A stretch of 64,000 nt of DNA from Siphonodentalium dalli (GCA_032622095.1 CP136066.1:193368816-193432815); one strand, 5' to 3'; shown: positions 1 to 11,031, counted from the first letter of the stretch. Numbers and translations: made by a program. The notes: generated by a model from the sequence alone, not told the origin.

Positions 1-815
1 TTTTAGTGCTCGTATTACCGGCTTGTAAATTACACACGTACATGTAGTAGTTTTATAGAACTGAACCCAGAATACCACAAGAAAACCATCGTCAGAAATG
101 GTAACGCCCTCAAGGTCATATTATTAGCCATATATATAAATTATAATACAAAATATATTGGTTTCATGAATGCACCACCTCAGAATTCCGTTAAAAATAA
201 TCCTTCAAATTATTACTACAACTACAGATTATTACTGCAAGTTTCTCATTCACCACATCAGAAAGCCTCCAAATGCGAACCAAACATCTACTAATCGGAT
301 TAAATACACGCCCGATATTTCGCAATACGACCTTTATTCTACATTCCAATTGAGATTTACGCCATCAGCAAAGTGAACTGTTATATATGCATTGTGTTCC
401 CGCTATACAATTGTCAAGGGTGGCCCAGCCATTGTTCATTCCTAAATATCGAAAGCAATTAACGCAGTCATAACAGTTACATATATACTGCAACAATGAA
501 ACATCCGCGAAAACCAGAAATGTGTTGTCCTGCGAGATATCCCCATCGCTCCATAGCTCCATTGACACGGCTATATCAGCCTTACTACAATTTCCTAAAA
601 TAACTCGCATCGCGCGAAACCCGAAATATGTTGTCCTGCCAGATATCCCAATCGCTTCATTGGCACGACCAGAACAGCGAAGCAGTAAATATCATTACTA
701 TGGGCGTAATAAAGTGCCAATTTTGCTATCATGTGTACCCTATATGACTATATATAGTATACCCAAACTTTACGTGGTAATGACCTATTCGAGCATTCAT
801 TTTGGAGAATAACGA
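1..815. other. Unassigned sequence without a recognised gene
   Basis: AT-rich sequence up to the first transposon. Reading frames are short and look like no family I know. I see no splice-bounded coding segment, RNA gene or clear repeat. Confidence 0.5.
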
Positions 816-823
816 GATAGGAG

Positions 824-1077
824 CAAGCCTTGAAATAGGGTGTCTGTCATTTGCAGAATGAGGTCCACAGAGGGTGAATTTAGTGATGCTACCCCGCATA
901 GCGGGCTGGCATCACCAAATTCACCCTATGTGGACCTCATTCTGCTTACACCTCAGCAGAATGAGGTTCCCACAGGGTGAATTTGGTGATGCTAGACCGC
1001 TATGCGGGGTAGCATCACTAAATTAACCCTCTGGGGACCTCATTCTGCAAATGACAGACACCCTATTTCAAGGCTTG
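824..1077. mobile_element. hAT-like fold-back MITE, 254 bp, with 8-bp TSD
   Basis: The element begins CAAGCCTTGAAATAGG and ends with the inverse CCTATTTCAAGGCTTG. It is flanked on both sides by GATAGGAG (816-823 and 1078-1085), an exact 8-bp duplication typical of hAT transposition. Inside are several inverted copies of a CAGAATGAGGTCC / GGTGAATTTxGTGATGCTA block, so almost the whole element can fold. It has no coding capacity. A second copy with its own TSD is at 11107-11529 and a broken left half is at 16456-16525. Confidence 0.85.
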
Positions 1078-1109
1078 GATAGGAGATGAACTGCAGATGA
1101 CGCTACTTG

Positions 1110-1995
1110 AGTTTCTCTTTAACGCGACACTTGGTGCATGTATTATATACTTATCAACTTACTTGTGTTTGGAGCGTTTGTTCTTGTTGATTACTTTAGG
1201 TCTCAGTTAATAGAAGTTGTGTTGTTTGGAAACAGGACAGTACACATTGCATGCGTTGGCTATGTGCAGAATTCAAAACACGGATCCAAGCATCTCGATC
1301 TACATTAGATATATATCATGCAGCATGCAGCTAAATGCATTTTATGCAACATCAAAGTACTCTATCGCAGATGAGGGAGATACAAGTGTCAGCTAGGTGT
1401 CAGTTACTACAAGTTGTGTTGTACACATTATTGTGCGTAAACATGCGTTGGCTATGTGCAGAATTCAAAACACTGATACACACGACTCGATCTACGTTGG
1501 ATATATACCATCAAGCAGTTAAATGCATTTTATGCAACAAATTACTCTATCGCATATGAAGCAGATACAAGTGTAAAGAAACTGATGTCATCTGAATTAT
1601 TGCTTCCATCTTAAATCAATGGGGGTCTGTGAAGTTTTCTTCTTTATTGGCGCGCGCGACGCTTGGTATCTTATCAAATTATATACTCGTGTTGGGAGCG
1701 TTCGTTCTTGTAACTTACTTTAGGTGTCAGTTACTACAAGTTGTGTTGTTTGGAAACAGGACAATACACATTATTGTGCGTAAACATGCGCTGGCTATGT
1801 GCAGAATTCAAAACACTGATACACACGACTCGATCTACATTGAATATATACCATCAAGCAGCTAAATCCATTTTCTGCAACAACAAATTACTCTATCGTA
1901 GATGGCGGATATAAAAGCGGAAAGAAACTGATGTCATCTGAATTATTGCTTCCATATCAAATCATGGATGTCTGTGAAGTTTTCTTCTGTATTGG
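1110..1995. repeat. Three degenerate tandem repeat copies
   Basis: Three diverged copies of one unit follow each other (about 1116-1385, 1388-1630 and 1650-1990). Shared landmarks are GTTACTACAAGTTGTGTTG, TGGCTATGTGCAGAATTCA and ACTCTATCGxAGATG, and the last two copies also share GAAACTGATGTCATCTGAAT. Lengths differ through internal deletions. The reading frames across them are short and do not agree between copies, so this is a non-coding local duplication. Confidence 0.7.
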
Positions 1996-2161
1996 CGCAA
2001 ACACAACCAATTTATTAGAACACTACCTCCCATGGATATACACGCATATTTTTGTTTTGGTAAACACCTCGATGATGCATGATTATGCGAAATGTGTTCG
2101 TCATGTAAACATCTTGTAAACGTGTTGTAAACATATTGATGACGAGTGCTCTTCTGGTTAA

Positions 2162-2531
2162 CCCTTTACCCAACAAACCGGCCAAAAACGCCCAAATAAA
2201 GCTTCAATAGCCTAAAATATCTTCGGTTTGTCTCAATAACACCATACAAATATGGATATCATTGGAACCGGTTCATTGACCACATTGTGATGGTTACAGT
2301 TATGCCCCGTGCCAATGCATTCTCTTATATATGCGAGTCGACCATAGGTCGCCTCGCATATATAAGAGAATGCATTGGCAATTTTTATAATATTTTTCTA
2401 CATTCTTTGACAATTTTATCATTTTTAATATGTGTTAAGCCAATGCATTCTCTTATATATGCGAGGCGACCTATGGTCGACTCGCATATAAGAGAATGCA
2501 TTGGCACACGGCCGTTCTGTTGGGTAAAGGG
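2162..2531. mobile_element. TTAA-type MITE (CCCTTTACCCAAC family), copy 1
   Basis: Ends are CCCTTTACCCAACA and its inverse TGTTGGGTAAAGGG, flanked by TTAA at 2158-2161 and 2532-2535. TTAA duplication with CCC-starting ends is the piggyBac pattern. The interior holds two oppositely oriented palindromes (2312-2378 and 2440-2504) separated by an AT-rich spacer. There is no transposase, so it is non-autonomous. Confidence 0.85.
2312..2378. repeat. 67-bp palindrome module (reference copy)
   Basis: CCAATGCATTCTCTTATATA leads into TGCGAG, then a short asymmetric centre containing ACCATAGGT, then the inverse arm ending in GCATTGG. The same module, or its mirror, occurs about twenty times in the window inside elements with different termini (2440, 3648, 3787, 5418, 5566, 12826, 13112, 13493, 13978, 26498, 26786, 26992, 27268, 30655, 30798, 33220, 39846, 43328, 43427). 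The centre is not symmetric, so each copy has an orientation; paired copies inside one element face each other. Confidence 0.9.
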
Positions 2532-2535
2532 TTAA

Positions 2536-3616
2536 AGTACAGAGAGGATATCAAATGTGTCACAATTCTATACGAAATATATTAACCGAGTGCTCTGAAT
2601 TCGATCGGTATATAATACACCATGCAAGCCTCATCTGCAGTTCATCTCGTATCTCGTTATTCTCCCAAATCAAATTTAGCGAGGTTCGAACTTCGAATCG
2701 AATTTAGTGGACGAGGTTAATAAATTTTGTATAGAATTGCGACTCATTTGAAATCCAATTAATCACACAATCATATTTTAGCAAGGAAAAACTATCTCGA
2801 AACGGCTGGGGTGAAAAACAGTTATTATTGATTTCCTTATCACAACCAACGAGGAAGTAAAGACACCTTCAAGAAAAACAATATAGTTCCATTTTAAATG
2901 TGTCTTTTCATGTTGACAAAATTTTTCAACTACCCTTATCACACACGTTTAGCCCACAAACAGTAAATAACCCAACACAAATCAAATATCATAATTATAT
3001 TCTAATTAACATAATAATAAAGTTCCGGCATTGGCATCGGTATCTTTGTGCTAAGCTCTTACGTCACGGCACGTGCTGATAATACACGTGTGACTTACTA
3101 AAATAAATGAGTCCTAATTTAGGGGCTAATTATGTGATAAACACATATATAGCACTGAGGATGAACGGAAATAATTATTTGTACGCGTTTCGTATATAGT
3201 ACACTGTGATTTGAGGCCGAGAATATCTGTTTTAAAAAACAATCTGCTAATCATTTGAAAGAGGAAGCTCCACAACATTGTATTATCAGCATTGTCAATG
3301 GTCAATGGTAGGGTCATGGTTGAGTGAATTTTATGGACCACCGAGGGGGTCCGAAAATTAACATTGGGGTTTTCATTGATTTCACACCGAGAACAGAAAT
3401 CAATGATTTTCTATGTATGCAAAATATATTGAGTATTATTGCGTATTTAGGACTGTTATCATTTAAAACTACCCCAACCACCCAAATACTTTAACCCCTT
3501 CTTAAGAAAAATTATTTGAGCTTTTGAATTCCACTTGGTATATGGATTCATGTGATCATATTTTTGATAAATTATCAGTTATAACTAAACGCTAACCGCT
3601 ATCGCCGAGGTATTGG
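2536..3616. other. Unassigned AT-rich stretch
   Basis: No gene, RNA or repeat family recognised. The stretch 2670-2710 is rich in TTCGAA/GAATCGAA motifs similar to those at 52380-52450. Reading frames are short and unlike any family I know. Confidence 0.45.
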
Positions 3617-3620
3617 TTAA

Positions 3621-4003
3621 TCCTTTACCCAACAGAACGGCCCTGTGCCAATGCATTCTCTTATATATGCGAGTCGACCATAGGTCGCCTCGCATATATA
3701 AGAGAATGCATTGGCTTAACACATTAAAAATTATAAAATTGTTAAAGAATGTAAGAAAAAATGGTAAAAAAAAGATTTTTTTTAGGCCAATGCATTCTCT
3801 TATATATGCGAGGCGACCTATGGTCGACTCGCATATATAAGAGAATGCATTGGCACAGGGCATAACTGTAACTATCACAATGTGGTCAGGGAGCCGGTTC
3901 CAATGATATCCATATTTGTATGGTTCTATTGAGACAGACCGAAGATATTTTAGGCTGTTGGAGCTTTATTTGGCCGGTTTTGGCCGGTTTGTTGGGTAAA
4001 GGG
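3621..4003. mobile_element. TTAA-type MITE (CCCTTTACCCAAC family), copy 2
   Basis: Flanked by TTAA (3617-3620, 4004-4007), with left end TCCTTTACCCAACA and right end TGTTGGGTAAAGGG. It contains the paired palindrome modules at 3648-3714 and 3787-3853, then the long right arm with the family landmarks GACAGACCGAAGATATTTTA and TTTGGCCGGTTTTGGCCGG. Confidence 0.85.
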
Positions 4004-4355
4004 TTAAACATCTGCCGATCGTGATCTGCCTCTCGTTATATATGGCTGACCTCTCCTTTGTAACTATAGAAACAAATGAACGACTTGCAGTATACATTAA
4101 TGGTTTAACCGGTAACTGGTGTGTGATAAAGTGAAACCACATGTTATTTATTCCATACAATGTATACAGTATATTCTGGGGTATGGACTCTGGTCAGCTA
4201 GATGGTGAATAGGAAATCTATTTGCAATCAATCATGGGTAAATGAGCGGGTCGCACGTGTTTATTACAAATTGATAAGTTCGATTCATCAATCCAGGCTA
4301 ATGGACGACAGAACACATTACGTTGGTTAATTAGGTTCTAAATGAGCCATATAAT

Positions 4356-4412
4356 GACATTATAGCCTCATAACGACATTATAGCCTCATAACGACATTA
4401 TAGCCTCATAAC
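4356..4412. repeat. Minisatellite, 19-bp unit, three copies
   Basis: The unit GACATTATAGCCTCATAAC is repeated three times exactly in register. It has no coding value. Confidence 0.9.
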
Positions 4413-5208
4413 TGACAATTAGAAACATAGCTGTCCATGGGATCTGAATCTATATTAGTATTAATTATTTATATTTGCAAAAAATCTCAATATGCATAGC
4501 CCTACACTGTAATAAATATTGGGAACCAAAAGAAGCAATTTTCCCCCGTAAGAACTAAGAACAAAAATACAAAAGTTCGGTTTCAAAATGTGCCCACATA
4601 AAGAATCAAACACAGCTATATATGCGAAGAACCAAGTTCGCAGTTTTTGTTATATAACAATTACTTATATTACTTTGTTTCTACATTTTTTTCCATACAG
4701 GGGAACAATCCAACCAACTAAGATATTTTTAGTTCTTCGCAAGAACAATTCGCTTTTAGTTTTGCTTATTATATTTATGAACATTTTGGGTCGTTAGGTT
4801 TTCCACAAATAACTAATTCGCATTGCTCCCGCGGGTCGTGTGGTTCTACAATGGTTCTTCACAATGAACAACAGTTGATCACTCAGACCCAAAATAACCC
4901 AATGATTCCCGACTTGATGTTGTGGGAAGATAAACTTACAGTAATAATAACATTCACTTCATAAGAAAACACACGCGCCCGTGTATTGGCCATTATAGTA
5001 GTTCAAATTTTCCTATTCCCTATATAATGTGTTATAGTACTGATGTTGGCGATCCAGGTGTATGTATCCCAAGTAATGCCCCCCTTTGTGTTTGAGGAAC
5101 GGCGATCATATATCTGCATTGTATTACTGGCGCGTTCCTGGACTGAAATTCACTTCGACAATCGTCATTCCGCATCAGTTCCGTCCATATATGTTAGTTG
5201 TCAGAATA
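4413..5208. other. Unassigned AT-rich stretch
   Basis: Contains scattered AAGAACCA / TTCTTCGC-type words (4560-4870) like the dense cluster at 52850-53165. No exon or RNA gene is supported. Confidence 0.4.
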
Positions 5209-5323
5209 GTTATATGTATACACTCCATCTGGTTATATGTATACACTCCATCTGGTTATATGTATACACTCCATCTAGTTATATGTATACACTCCATCTG
5301 GTTATATGTATACACTCCATCTG
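5209..5323. repeat. Minisatellite, 23-bp unit, five copies
   Basis: The unit GTTATATGTATACACTCCAT plus CTG repeats at 23-bp spacing, with one G-to-A variant near 5277. The 153-codon open frame crossing it (5086-5547) is a by-product of the repeat and the neighbouring palindrome. Confidence 0.9.
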
Positions 5324-5390
5324 GTTATGTAGTGTTTGACGACCTGCGTGTGATGTATATTCGGTCTTCCTGCCTTCGTCGTTGGTTTAA

Positions 5391-5782
5391 CCCTTTACCC
5401 AACAGAACGGCCCTGTGCCAATGCATTCTCTTATATATGCGAGTCGACCATAGGTCGCCTCGCATATATAAGAGAATGCATTGGCTTAACACATTAAAAA
5501 TTATAAAATTGTTAAAGAATGTAAGAAAAAATGGTAAAAAGTGTTAAAAAAAGATTTGTTTAAGGCCAATGCATTCTCTTATATATGCGAGGCGACCTAT
5601 GGTCGACTCGCATATATAAGAGAATGCATTGGCACAGGGCATAACTGTAACTATCACAATGTGGTCAAGGAGCCGGTTCCAATGATATCCATATTTGTAT
5701 GGTTCTATTGAGACAGACCGAAGATATTTTAGGCTGTTGAAGCTTTATTTGGCCGGTTTTGGCCGGTTGGTTGTGTAAAGGG
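5391..5782. mobile_element. TTAA-type MITE (CCCTTTACCCAAC family), copy 3
   Basis: Flanked by TTAA at 5387-5390 and 5783-5786. It contains palindrome modules at 5418-5484 and 5566-5632. It is very close in sequence to the copies at 3621 and 30628, which suggests recent spread of this subfamily. Confidence 0.85.
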
Positions 5783-6152
5783 TTAACATTTTAGACCATC
5801 CTATCTAATAACATCGAGCCATTTATAATAAGTATAGATGACAACGTTTAAAGAGGGGCTGTACACTAAATCCGGCCATTTGTGAGACCATCTGTTTTTA
5901 TACACAACAGAATATATGCAACAAATGAAAACATTTGAGCCATGGATGAGTGCAAAATACACTGCACGGTTTTTCGTTAAATCGCTCGGATTAGCCAAAC
6001 ACCGCGAAAATGACAACTTTAGAAAGCATAACGGTATAACGGCATCAATTTTCCCTATACCAGCATCATAGCAATTCAGCATGGACCAATCATAGCAGAC
6101 TAGCAGGATCACGTGACCAGGGGTGCATTACGAATCAGATGGCTCAGTTTAA

Positions 6153-6484
6153 AGGCCCACTTAATTTTCGAGTCTCCGATTTTTTTATAGTGACTTGATA
6201 TACGGTTTTAATAACAATCTATGCCATAAAATATGATTAAAATAGAAAACTGCCGAAGACTTCCACCCTCTGGCACCCAGAATGCAACAGAATTCAAACT
6301 TTTTCAATGAAAGGGGAAGAACTCACAAAACGCATTGGCAACTCAACAAAAACAACATATGCACAGTTTATTACACCGGATAAGTTGATAATACAATGTT
6401 TTGGAGATTCCTCTTTCAAATGGTATATAATATGGCATATATTTTATATAAAGTAATCTGGGGGTTCGAAAATTAAGTGGACCT
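6153..6484. mobile_element. TTAA-type MITE (AGGCCCACTTAATTTTCGA family), copy 1
   Basis: Left end AGGCCCACTTAATTTTCGA, right end TCGAAAATTAAGTGGACCT, flanked by TTAA at 6149-6152 and 6485-6488. It is a second TIR family with the TTAA target. It has no coding capacity. It sits about 130 bp upstream of the ankyrin exon. Confidence 0.8.
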
Positions 6485-6575
6485 TTAACGCACGAAATTT
6501 TAGCCAACAAAATTTCTGTGCACGAAATTTCTGCCAGCTACGGTTGATGTTGTAACTCTACTGTCTGTAAATTTT

Positions 6576-6604
6576 ACCCTTTATATACTAAATGGATTCT
6601 CCCA
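6576..6604. repeat. MITE-end fragment inside a 3' splice region
   Basis: A 29-base stretch from ACCCTTTATATACTAAATGG to TCTCCCA matches the terminus of the element at about 32780-33042 (one variant base) and, inverted, the end of the element at 9440-9924. It lies 10 bases before the exon that starts at 6615 and contains TACTAA, a branch-point-like word, 25-30 bases from the AG. Confidence 0.6.
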
Positions 6605-6614
6605 CGTATTTCAG

Positions 6615-6765
6615 GACTGACGCCTCTGCACCAAGCAGTGTTAGACGGTAACCTATCTGCGGTTGAGGTGCTCATACAGCACGGGTCCGATATAAACGTA
6701 CAGGACGAAGACAGCTGGACACCTCTACACGCAGCATGCGCCGACGGTCAATCCGAGATAGTGTC
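6615..6765 (+). CDS. PPP1R27-like ankyrin-repeat protein, internal exon
   Basis: Internal coding exon bounded by TTTCAG before 6615 and GTAAGT from 6766. It enters with two bases of a split codon and leaves with two bases of a Ser codon completed by the next exon. It encodes about 50 residues that form one full ankyrin repeat and the start of the next (LTPLHQAVLDGNLSAVEVL, then SWTPLHAACADG). Order and spacing match vertebrate PPP1R27 (dysferlin-interacting protein, a protein phosphatase 1 regulator) as I recall it. The N-terminal part with the PP1-binding RVxF-type motif would be in upstream exons, which I could not find before 6615. An anonymous ankyrin protein of the MYPT/PPP1R12-16 group is the alternative. 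Confidence 0.85.
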
Positions 6766-7084
6766 GTAAGTATATATGTCACATGAAACCCCTATTATAT
6801 CATTAACAAAGCAATTACATATTTCAGTATATCTAACTAGTGATGAAGAGGCGCGTGCTTCACGGGATGCTGGGCATCCAGCCAACAAAATTACTTCGCG
6901 GATTAATACTATCTCGAAAAGCCGCGCATGAGACCAACACATTGCAAAATTATTGCTTGGTTCATAAAAGTTAAATTCTTGTCGAGGCAAATTGGGGGAC
7001 TCTATTTTTCCCCACCAGTCAGAGTGCGCAATACTGTCGTATACGGCTGTGGTGCGTCTCAAACAGATCTTCAATTATTGTTTA

Positions 7085-7192
7085 CTGGGGTATAAGATTT
7101 TATGAAGCTCGTTTCATACATTTGATTCACAACTCGTCTACGACTCGTTGTGAATCAAATTTATCAAACTCGTTTCATAAAATCTTATGTCC
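7085..7192. repeat. Inverted repeat (hairpin) in the intron
   Basis: GTATAAGATTTTATGAA and TTTGATTCACAACxCG on the left arm are mirrored after a short loop by CGTTGTGAATCAAA and TTCATAAAATCTTATG. Probably an old fold-back element; no TSD could be seen. Confidence 0.7.
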
Positions 7193-7249
7193 CAACATAA
7201 CTCGTTGGAGATTATCTATATATATATATGAGGGTGTAAAGATCACGTG

Positions 7250-7335
7250 CTAGTGCTAGTGCATTCTCTTATATATTTAAGTCTCCCATAGGGAACCTAG
7301 CATATATAAAAGAATGCATGCACTGGCCAACAAGG
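7250..7335. repeat. Degenerate palindrome module
   Basis: TGCATTCTCTTATATAT, then a changed centre, then ATATATAAAAGAATGCATG. It is the same design as the 67-bp module but diverged. A further half copy follows at about 7355-7385. Confidence 0.65.
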
Positions 7336-7664
7336 TCAAGGTACATATATTGTTATGCCAATGTATTCTCTTATATATGCTTTACAAAAGCTGGTTACCC
7401 AACTGAAAGAAAAGGGGCGACAGTGACCATTTAAGCATAGGATCCGACAGAGCCTCGCCAAATACATGTTCAAGTCTCTCTCACGGACATACACAGTTTA
7501 AGCGACGATACTAGCTATATATTCTATATAATATGCATGATGCCTAAGCCCACATGTTTGAGTCGAGAACTGCCTCCCATAGAGTGTTTTTCTCCCATAG
7601 AGTGTTTTTGTTTCAAACTTGATGTGAGTTGATGAACATCTGATCATAACTCGGCTATATCAGT

Positions 7665-7693
7665 GGGGGGGGGGGGGGGGGGGGGGGGGGGGG
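7665..7693. repeat. Poly(G) run of 29
   Basis: Uninterrupted G tract on the plus strand inside the intron of the ankyrin gene. The transcript of this sense-strand run could form a G-quadruplex. Confidence 0.95.
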
Positions 7694-7710
7694 TGAGAAT
7701 CTGTATTTAA

Positions 7711-8165
7711 AGGCCCAATTAATTTTCGAGTCACCAATTATTGCCTTGATATACGGTTTTAATAACAATCTATGCCATAAAATATGAGTAAAATACTATA
7801 ATTCATCACCATGTGAAACGTCTTTGTCTCAAAAGATGCCCATATAGAAATAGAAAACAGCTGAAATCATATAAAGATTCCCCCCGTTATGGCTCCCAGA
7901 ATGCAACAGAATTCAAACTAAAAATGTATTTTCAATGGAAGGGGAATAACTCTATATCTTAAGATATAGAGTTATTCCCCTTACATTGAAAATAATGAAA
8001 CTTGAGCACAGAACACAAGTCAGTATCTCAACAAAAACAATGTTCCCAGTGTATTACACCAAATAAGTTGACAATACAATGTTTTGGAGCTTCCTCTTTC
8101 AAATGGTATATAATATGGCATACATTTTATAAAATTATCTGGGGATTCGAAAATTAAGTGGGCTT
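7711..8165. mobile_element. TTAA-type MITE (AGGCCCA family), copy 2, with hairpin
   Basis: Left end AGGCCCAATTAATTTTCGA after TTAA (7707-7710); right end TCGAAAATTAAGTGGGC before TTAA near 8166. It is longer than copy 1 because it carries a near-perfect hairpin at 7926-7995 (GAATAACTCTATATCTT and its inverse). It lies 90 bases upstream of the 3' splice site of the ankyrin intron. Confidence 0.75.
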
Positions 8166-8254
8166 TTAATCATGCATGAAAAGGAATACCAGAATTATTG
8201 ATACATCACACGCTCTTTGAAAACCGTGTCACATATTATTATTTTTTTTTCCAG

Positions 8255-8621
8255 TTACCTTTTGGAGAACGGTTCTGATCGGACGATTCTGACTGAAGAC
8301 GGCGAACGACCAGTGGATTTAGTCGATCCCAGCGATTTAGCGACAATCAGCGTAATGTTAGCTGGTCAACAAGGAACCGGAACATTCGAGAGCAGCGACG
8401 AAGAAGAGGACGAGGACGAGGACGACGATGAAAACAACAACAAGAGTAATAACAAAGACAAAGCAGACGATGATGAAGACGACGACGAAGAAAGTGACGT
8501 TGAAATTCCTTCGAAGTTTAGAAACCTCAAAGAGATAGACAAGAAAGTTTGTAAGGAGGAGAGTGAGGAGTCCGATGCTGGTTCTTCGGATTACGGGGAC
8601 TACGGGGATTTTGGTGACTAA
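8255..8621 (+). CDS. PPP1R27-like ankyrin-repeat protein, last exon with acidic tail
   Basis: Terminal exon joined in phase to 6615-6765: the first base completes Ser, then YLLENGSDRTILTEDGERP follows, the second half of the ankyrin repeat, and then the VDLVDPSDLATI capping segment. That DL(V/I)DP segment is a good match to PPP1R27. After it comes a low-complexity tail of about 75 residues rich in Asp, Glu, Ser and Asn (for example DEEEDEDEDDDEN) and a Gly-Asp-Tyr end (YGDYGDFGD) before TAA at 8619-8621. Vertebrate PPP1R27, as I recall, stops soon after the capping helix, so the acidic extension is lineage-specific or marks a different paralogue. No membrane segment or signal peptide is visible in the part present. 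Confidence 0.88.
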
Positions 8622-9256
8622 CACAAGCTCAAGGTTTAGATTGGGTTTCTTGTCACCAAAGTTTACTCACACCCGTCTCAAAGCGTGCTCAAACTCTCAT
8701 TCATCTTCATCGTGAGTTCACGTTGGGAATGGTATACATTGCGGTTGCGCCGAAAGAGGAATGGGGTTACCGAGCTTGTAGCCATCTGAATCCGCGCCCG
8801 TTTCTGCGGAATTGCCACGTTAAATGCCCACATCCTATTAGCAGATCACATTATATACAACATATTCCATACTGTATACCATTTGAAAGAGGGCGCTACA
8901 AAACATTGTATTATTAACTTATCTTGTCGAACAAATTGTGAATATGTTGTTTATGTCAAAGTACCGACGTGTGTTCTGTGCTTAATTTCGATCTGGTCTG
9001 TACTTCCAGTTTATTATTCTCAATGGAAGGGGAATTATGTTGTGAATTATGATGCATTCTGGGTTAATAACGGGGGAGTCTTGGTGTGCATCTGATAATC
9101 TCTATTACTTGGTGGACAGTCTTTAGGCCACAGCTGTTTTTCATTCTGGTGGAATACTATGTATATATATTTTTGATTCCTCTTCCAAATTGTATATAAC
9201 ATGGAATAAGTTGTGTATAATGTGATCTGGGCTTTCGAAAATTAAGTGGGCCTTTA
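8622..9256. repeat. 3' flank with rearranged AGGCCCA-family MITE pieces
   Basis: At 8855-8920 a block is inverted relative to the same block in the 6153 and 7711 elements (CAATGTTTTGGAG...CCTCTTTCAAATGG), and at 9215-9256 the right end TCGAAAATTAAGTGGGCCT is in direct orientation before TTTAA. This is a fold-back derivative of that family. The 3' UTR of the ankyrin gene probably runs into it; no AATAAA was clearly assignable. Confidence 0.55.
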
Positions 9257-9439
9257 AACTGGTGATTTGATTTTGGTGTGAACCAGTTCGTGGACCTCGC
9301 AGTAAAGTTTCTAGGAAACATTTATAAAACAATGTCTCGTCCACATCAGATGGGACTAACGGCTGCCTGGATGCTGCCAACACATGCCTCCCTGCCATAA
9401 TATATTGTTGTTGGTGTTAACTATACATTGACCATTTCT

Positions 9440-9924
9440 TTACTAAATTGTCTCTTTTTATCAGTTATAAAAATGTACACTGGAATGGAGGTATGTGTTC
9501 AAGAAATGTAAGCAGACGACAGAGAGGTGCACATATAATACCAATGCAGAAAGATCCCTATTCCATTGTGGGAAGTGTTTATATAATAACAAACGACCTA
9601 TTGAACTTATTATCTTATCACTTCCTAAGGAAACTACTCGTCAATGAGTATTTAGTAAATAAATGCTCAACCATTTATATAATATATACTCATTGACGAG
9701 TAGTTTCCTTAAGAAATATTCAGATTGTAATTAAATTTTGTCGTTTGTTGAAGTTATTACCTGAACATTTCCCACCAATGTATAATAATCCTTGTGGAAT
9801 TGTATTACCTTTTTGTCTGTCTGTCGTCTGCTTATTTCCCTGAACACATATCCAGATGATTAGCAGACCATTCCAATGCATACTTATATCACCAAGTGGG
9901 AGAATCCATTTAGTATAGCAAGGG
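9440..9924. mobile_element. Large fold-back element, TTAA-type (CCCTTGCTATACTAAATGG family)
   Basis: Two arms of about 200 bp face each other around 9650-9680: TTCCTAAGGAAACTACTCG then TCAATGAGTAT on the left, the inverse on the right. The right terminus reads GGGAGAATCCATTTAGTATA then GCAAGGG before TTAA at 9925-9928. Relatives occur at 15787, 17092 and 32780 and, as an end fragment, at 6576. No coding frame. Confidence 0.7.
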
Positions 9925-9959
9925 TTAAAGAACGGCATTTTTCAATTCCGTTGATACAT

Positions 9960-10620
9960 AATATCAAACTCCAGGCAGAGTTATCTCTCATCGCTCCGCT
10001 GAGATACCACTGCCACAAGGACATTTGGTAAGGATTTCTGACATGATCTTAGTTCTTATGTTTTAGGACTAAATTGTCTATGTCTGGCCCAGTTCATATT
10101 GTTCTTATCAATACCGAAAAAAATACCATTATTGCAAACTTTTTGTGGTCAAAATAAGATAATAGGTGACTAAATATAGTTCCGACGATAGATATAAGTA
10201 GATGTATCGGTCCACAAAGTACCATCCTTCCGGCAGTGATCTATCGCAATGATAACGGAGAGGGCGCTGCAGCGTGGAGTTTTACAGAATATATGTCAAA
10301 CTCCAGGCAGAATTCTCCCATCGCTCCGCTGATATACCACTGCCATAAGGACATTTGGTAAGGATTTCTTACGTGTTTTCAGTTCTTGTGTCTTAGGATT
10401 AAAATTGTTTATGTCTGGCTCAGTTCATATTGTTCTTATCAATATCGAAAGTAGTACCATTATTGAAAACTTTTGGTGGTCAAAATAGGATAATATGTGA
10501 CTAAATATAGTTCCGACGATATATAAAAATAGATGTATCGGTCCGCAAAGTACCATCCTTGTGGCAGTGCTATATCGCAGTGATAACGTATAGAATGCGC
10601 TGCATGAAGTTTGAATATAT
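9960..10620. repeat. Two tandem copies of a ~330-bp unit
   Basis: Copies at about 9960-10291 and 10292-10620 share ATGTCAAACTCCAGGCAGA, CATCGCTCCGCTGA, AAGGACATTTGGTAAGGATT and ATAGTTCCGACGATA in the same order with about 10% divergence by eye. No conserved open frame, so a local duplication. Confidence 0.8.
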
Positions 10621-10857
10621 GTATCATAAATAAGCGTTGACTGCTATAACGTATGCAAACAATCTGTTCGTCGCTCATAACATCCAATGATCATAACATT
10701 CCATACTCATAATAACAACGGATTTTTATTATGAAATTGGACGATTACTTCGAAGCTTGTTTGACAATGTAATGGTAATTTGTATAATGTGATCTACGGA
10801 AATGATCATGATATACTTGTAAAAGTAGTCAATAAATATTCAAATAAAGTGCGTTAT

Positions 10858-11031
10858 ACAGTAATGCCCAAATTAATTGACCACTTAACCACAGCAGAAT
10901 TATGGGTAATTTTTCAGGATTTAGTCGGAAATATGGCTTGTTGCCATTCGTCGGAAAGTTCTCGGCAATCCTGAAAAATTACCCATAATTCTGCTGTGGT
11001 TAAGTGGTCGATTACTTTGGGAATTACTATA
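10858..11031. mobile_element. Tc1/mariner-like hairpin MITE (CAGTAATGCCC family), copy 1
   Basis: Begins TA-CAGTAATGCCCAAA and ends in the degraded inverse. The arms containing CCACAGCAGAATTATGGGTA and TTTTTCAGGATTTAGTCGG are mirrored, so the transcript folds into one long stem. Other copies: 28620-28820, 32446-32664, 34120-34318, 42326-42482; half copies 30306-30415 and 35357-35462. Confidence 0.8.

Larger units (their letters stand above)
6766..8254 (+). other. Intron of the PPP1R27-like gene
   Basis: A 1489-bp intron with GTAAGT donor and a T-rich CCAG acceptor. It is packed with repeats: a hairpin (7085-7192), a worn palindrome module (7250-7335), half of a fold-back element (7440-7530), a 29-base G run (7665-7693) and a TTAA-type MITE (7711-8165). 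Confidence 0.8.

Noticed and set aside
5086-5547. 153-codon plus-strand frame
   Set aside because: Crosses a 23-bp minisatellite and the end of a MITE; repeat artefact.
8358-8624. Minus-strand 88-codon frame rich in Val and Phe
   Set aside because: Shadow of the acidic GAx/GAy codons of the ankyrin gene tail.
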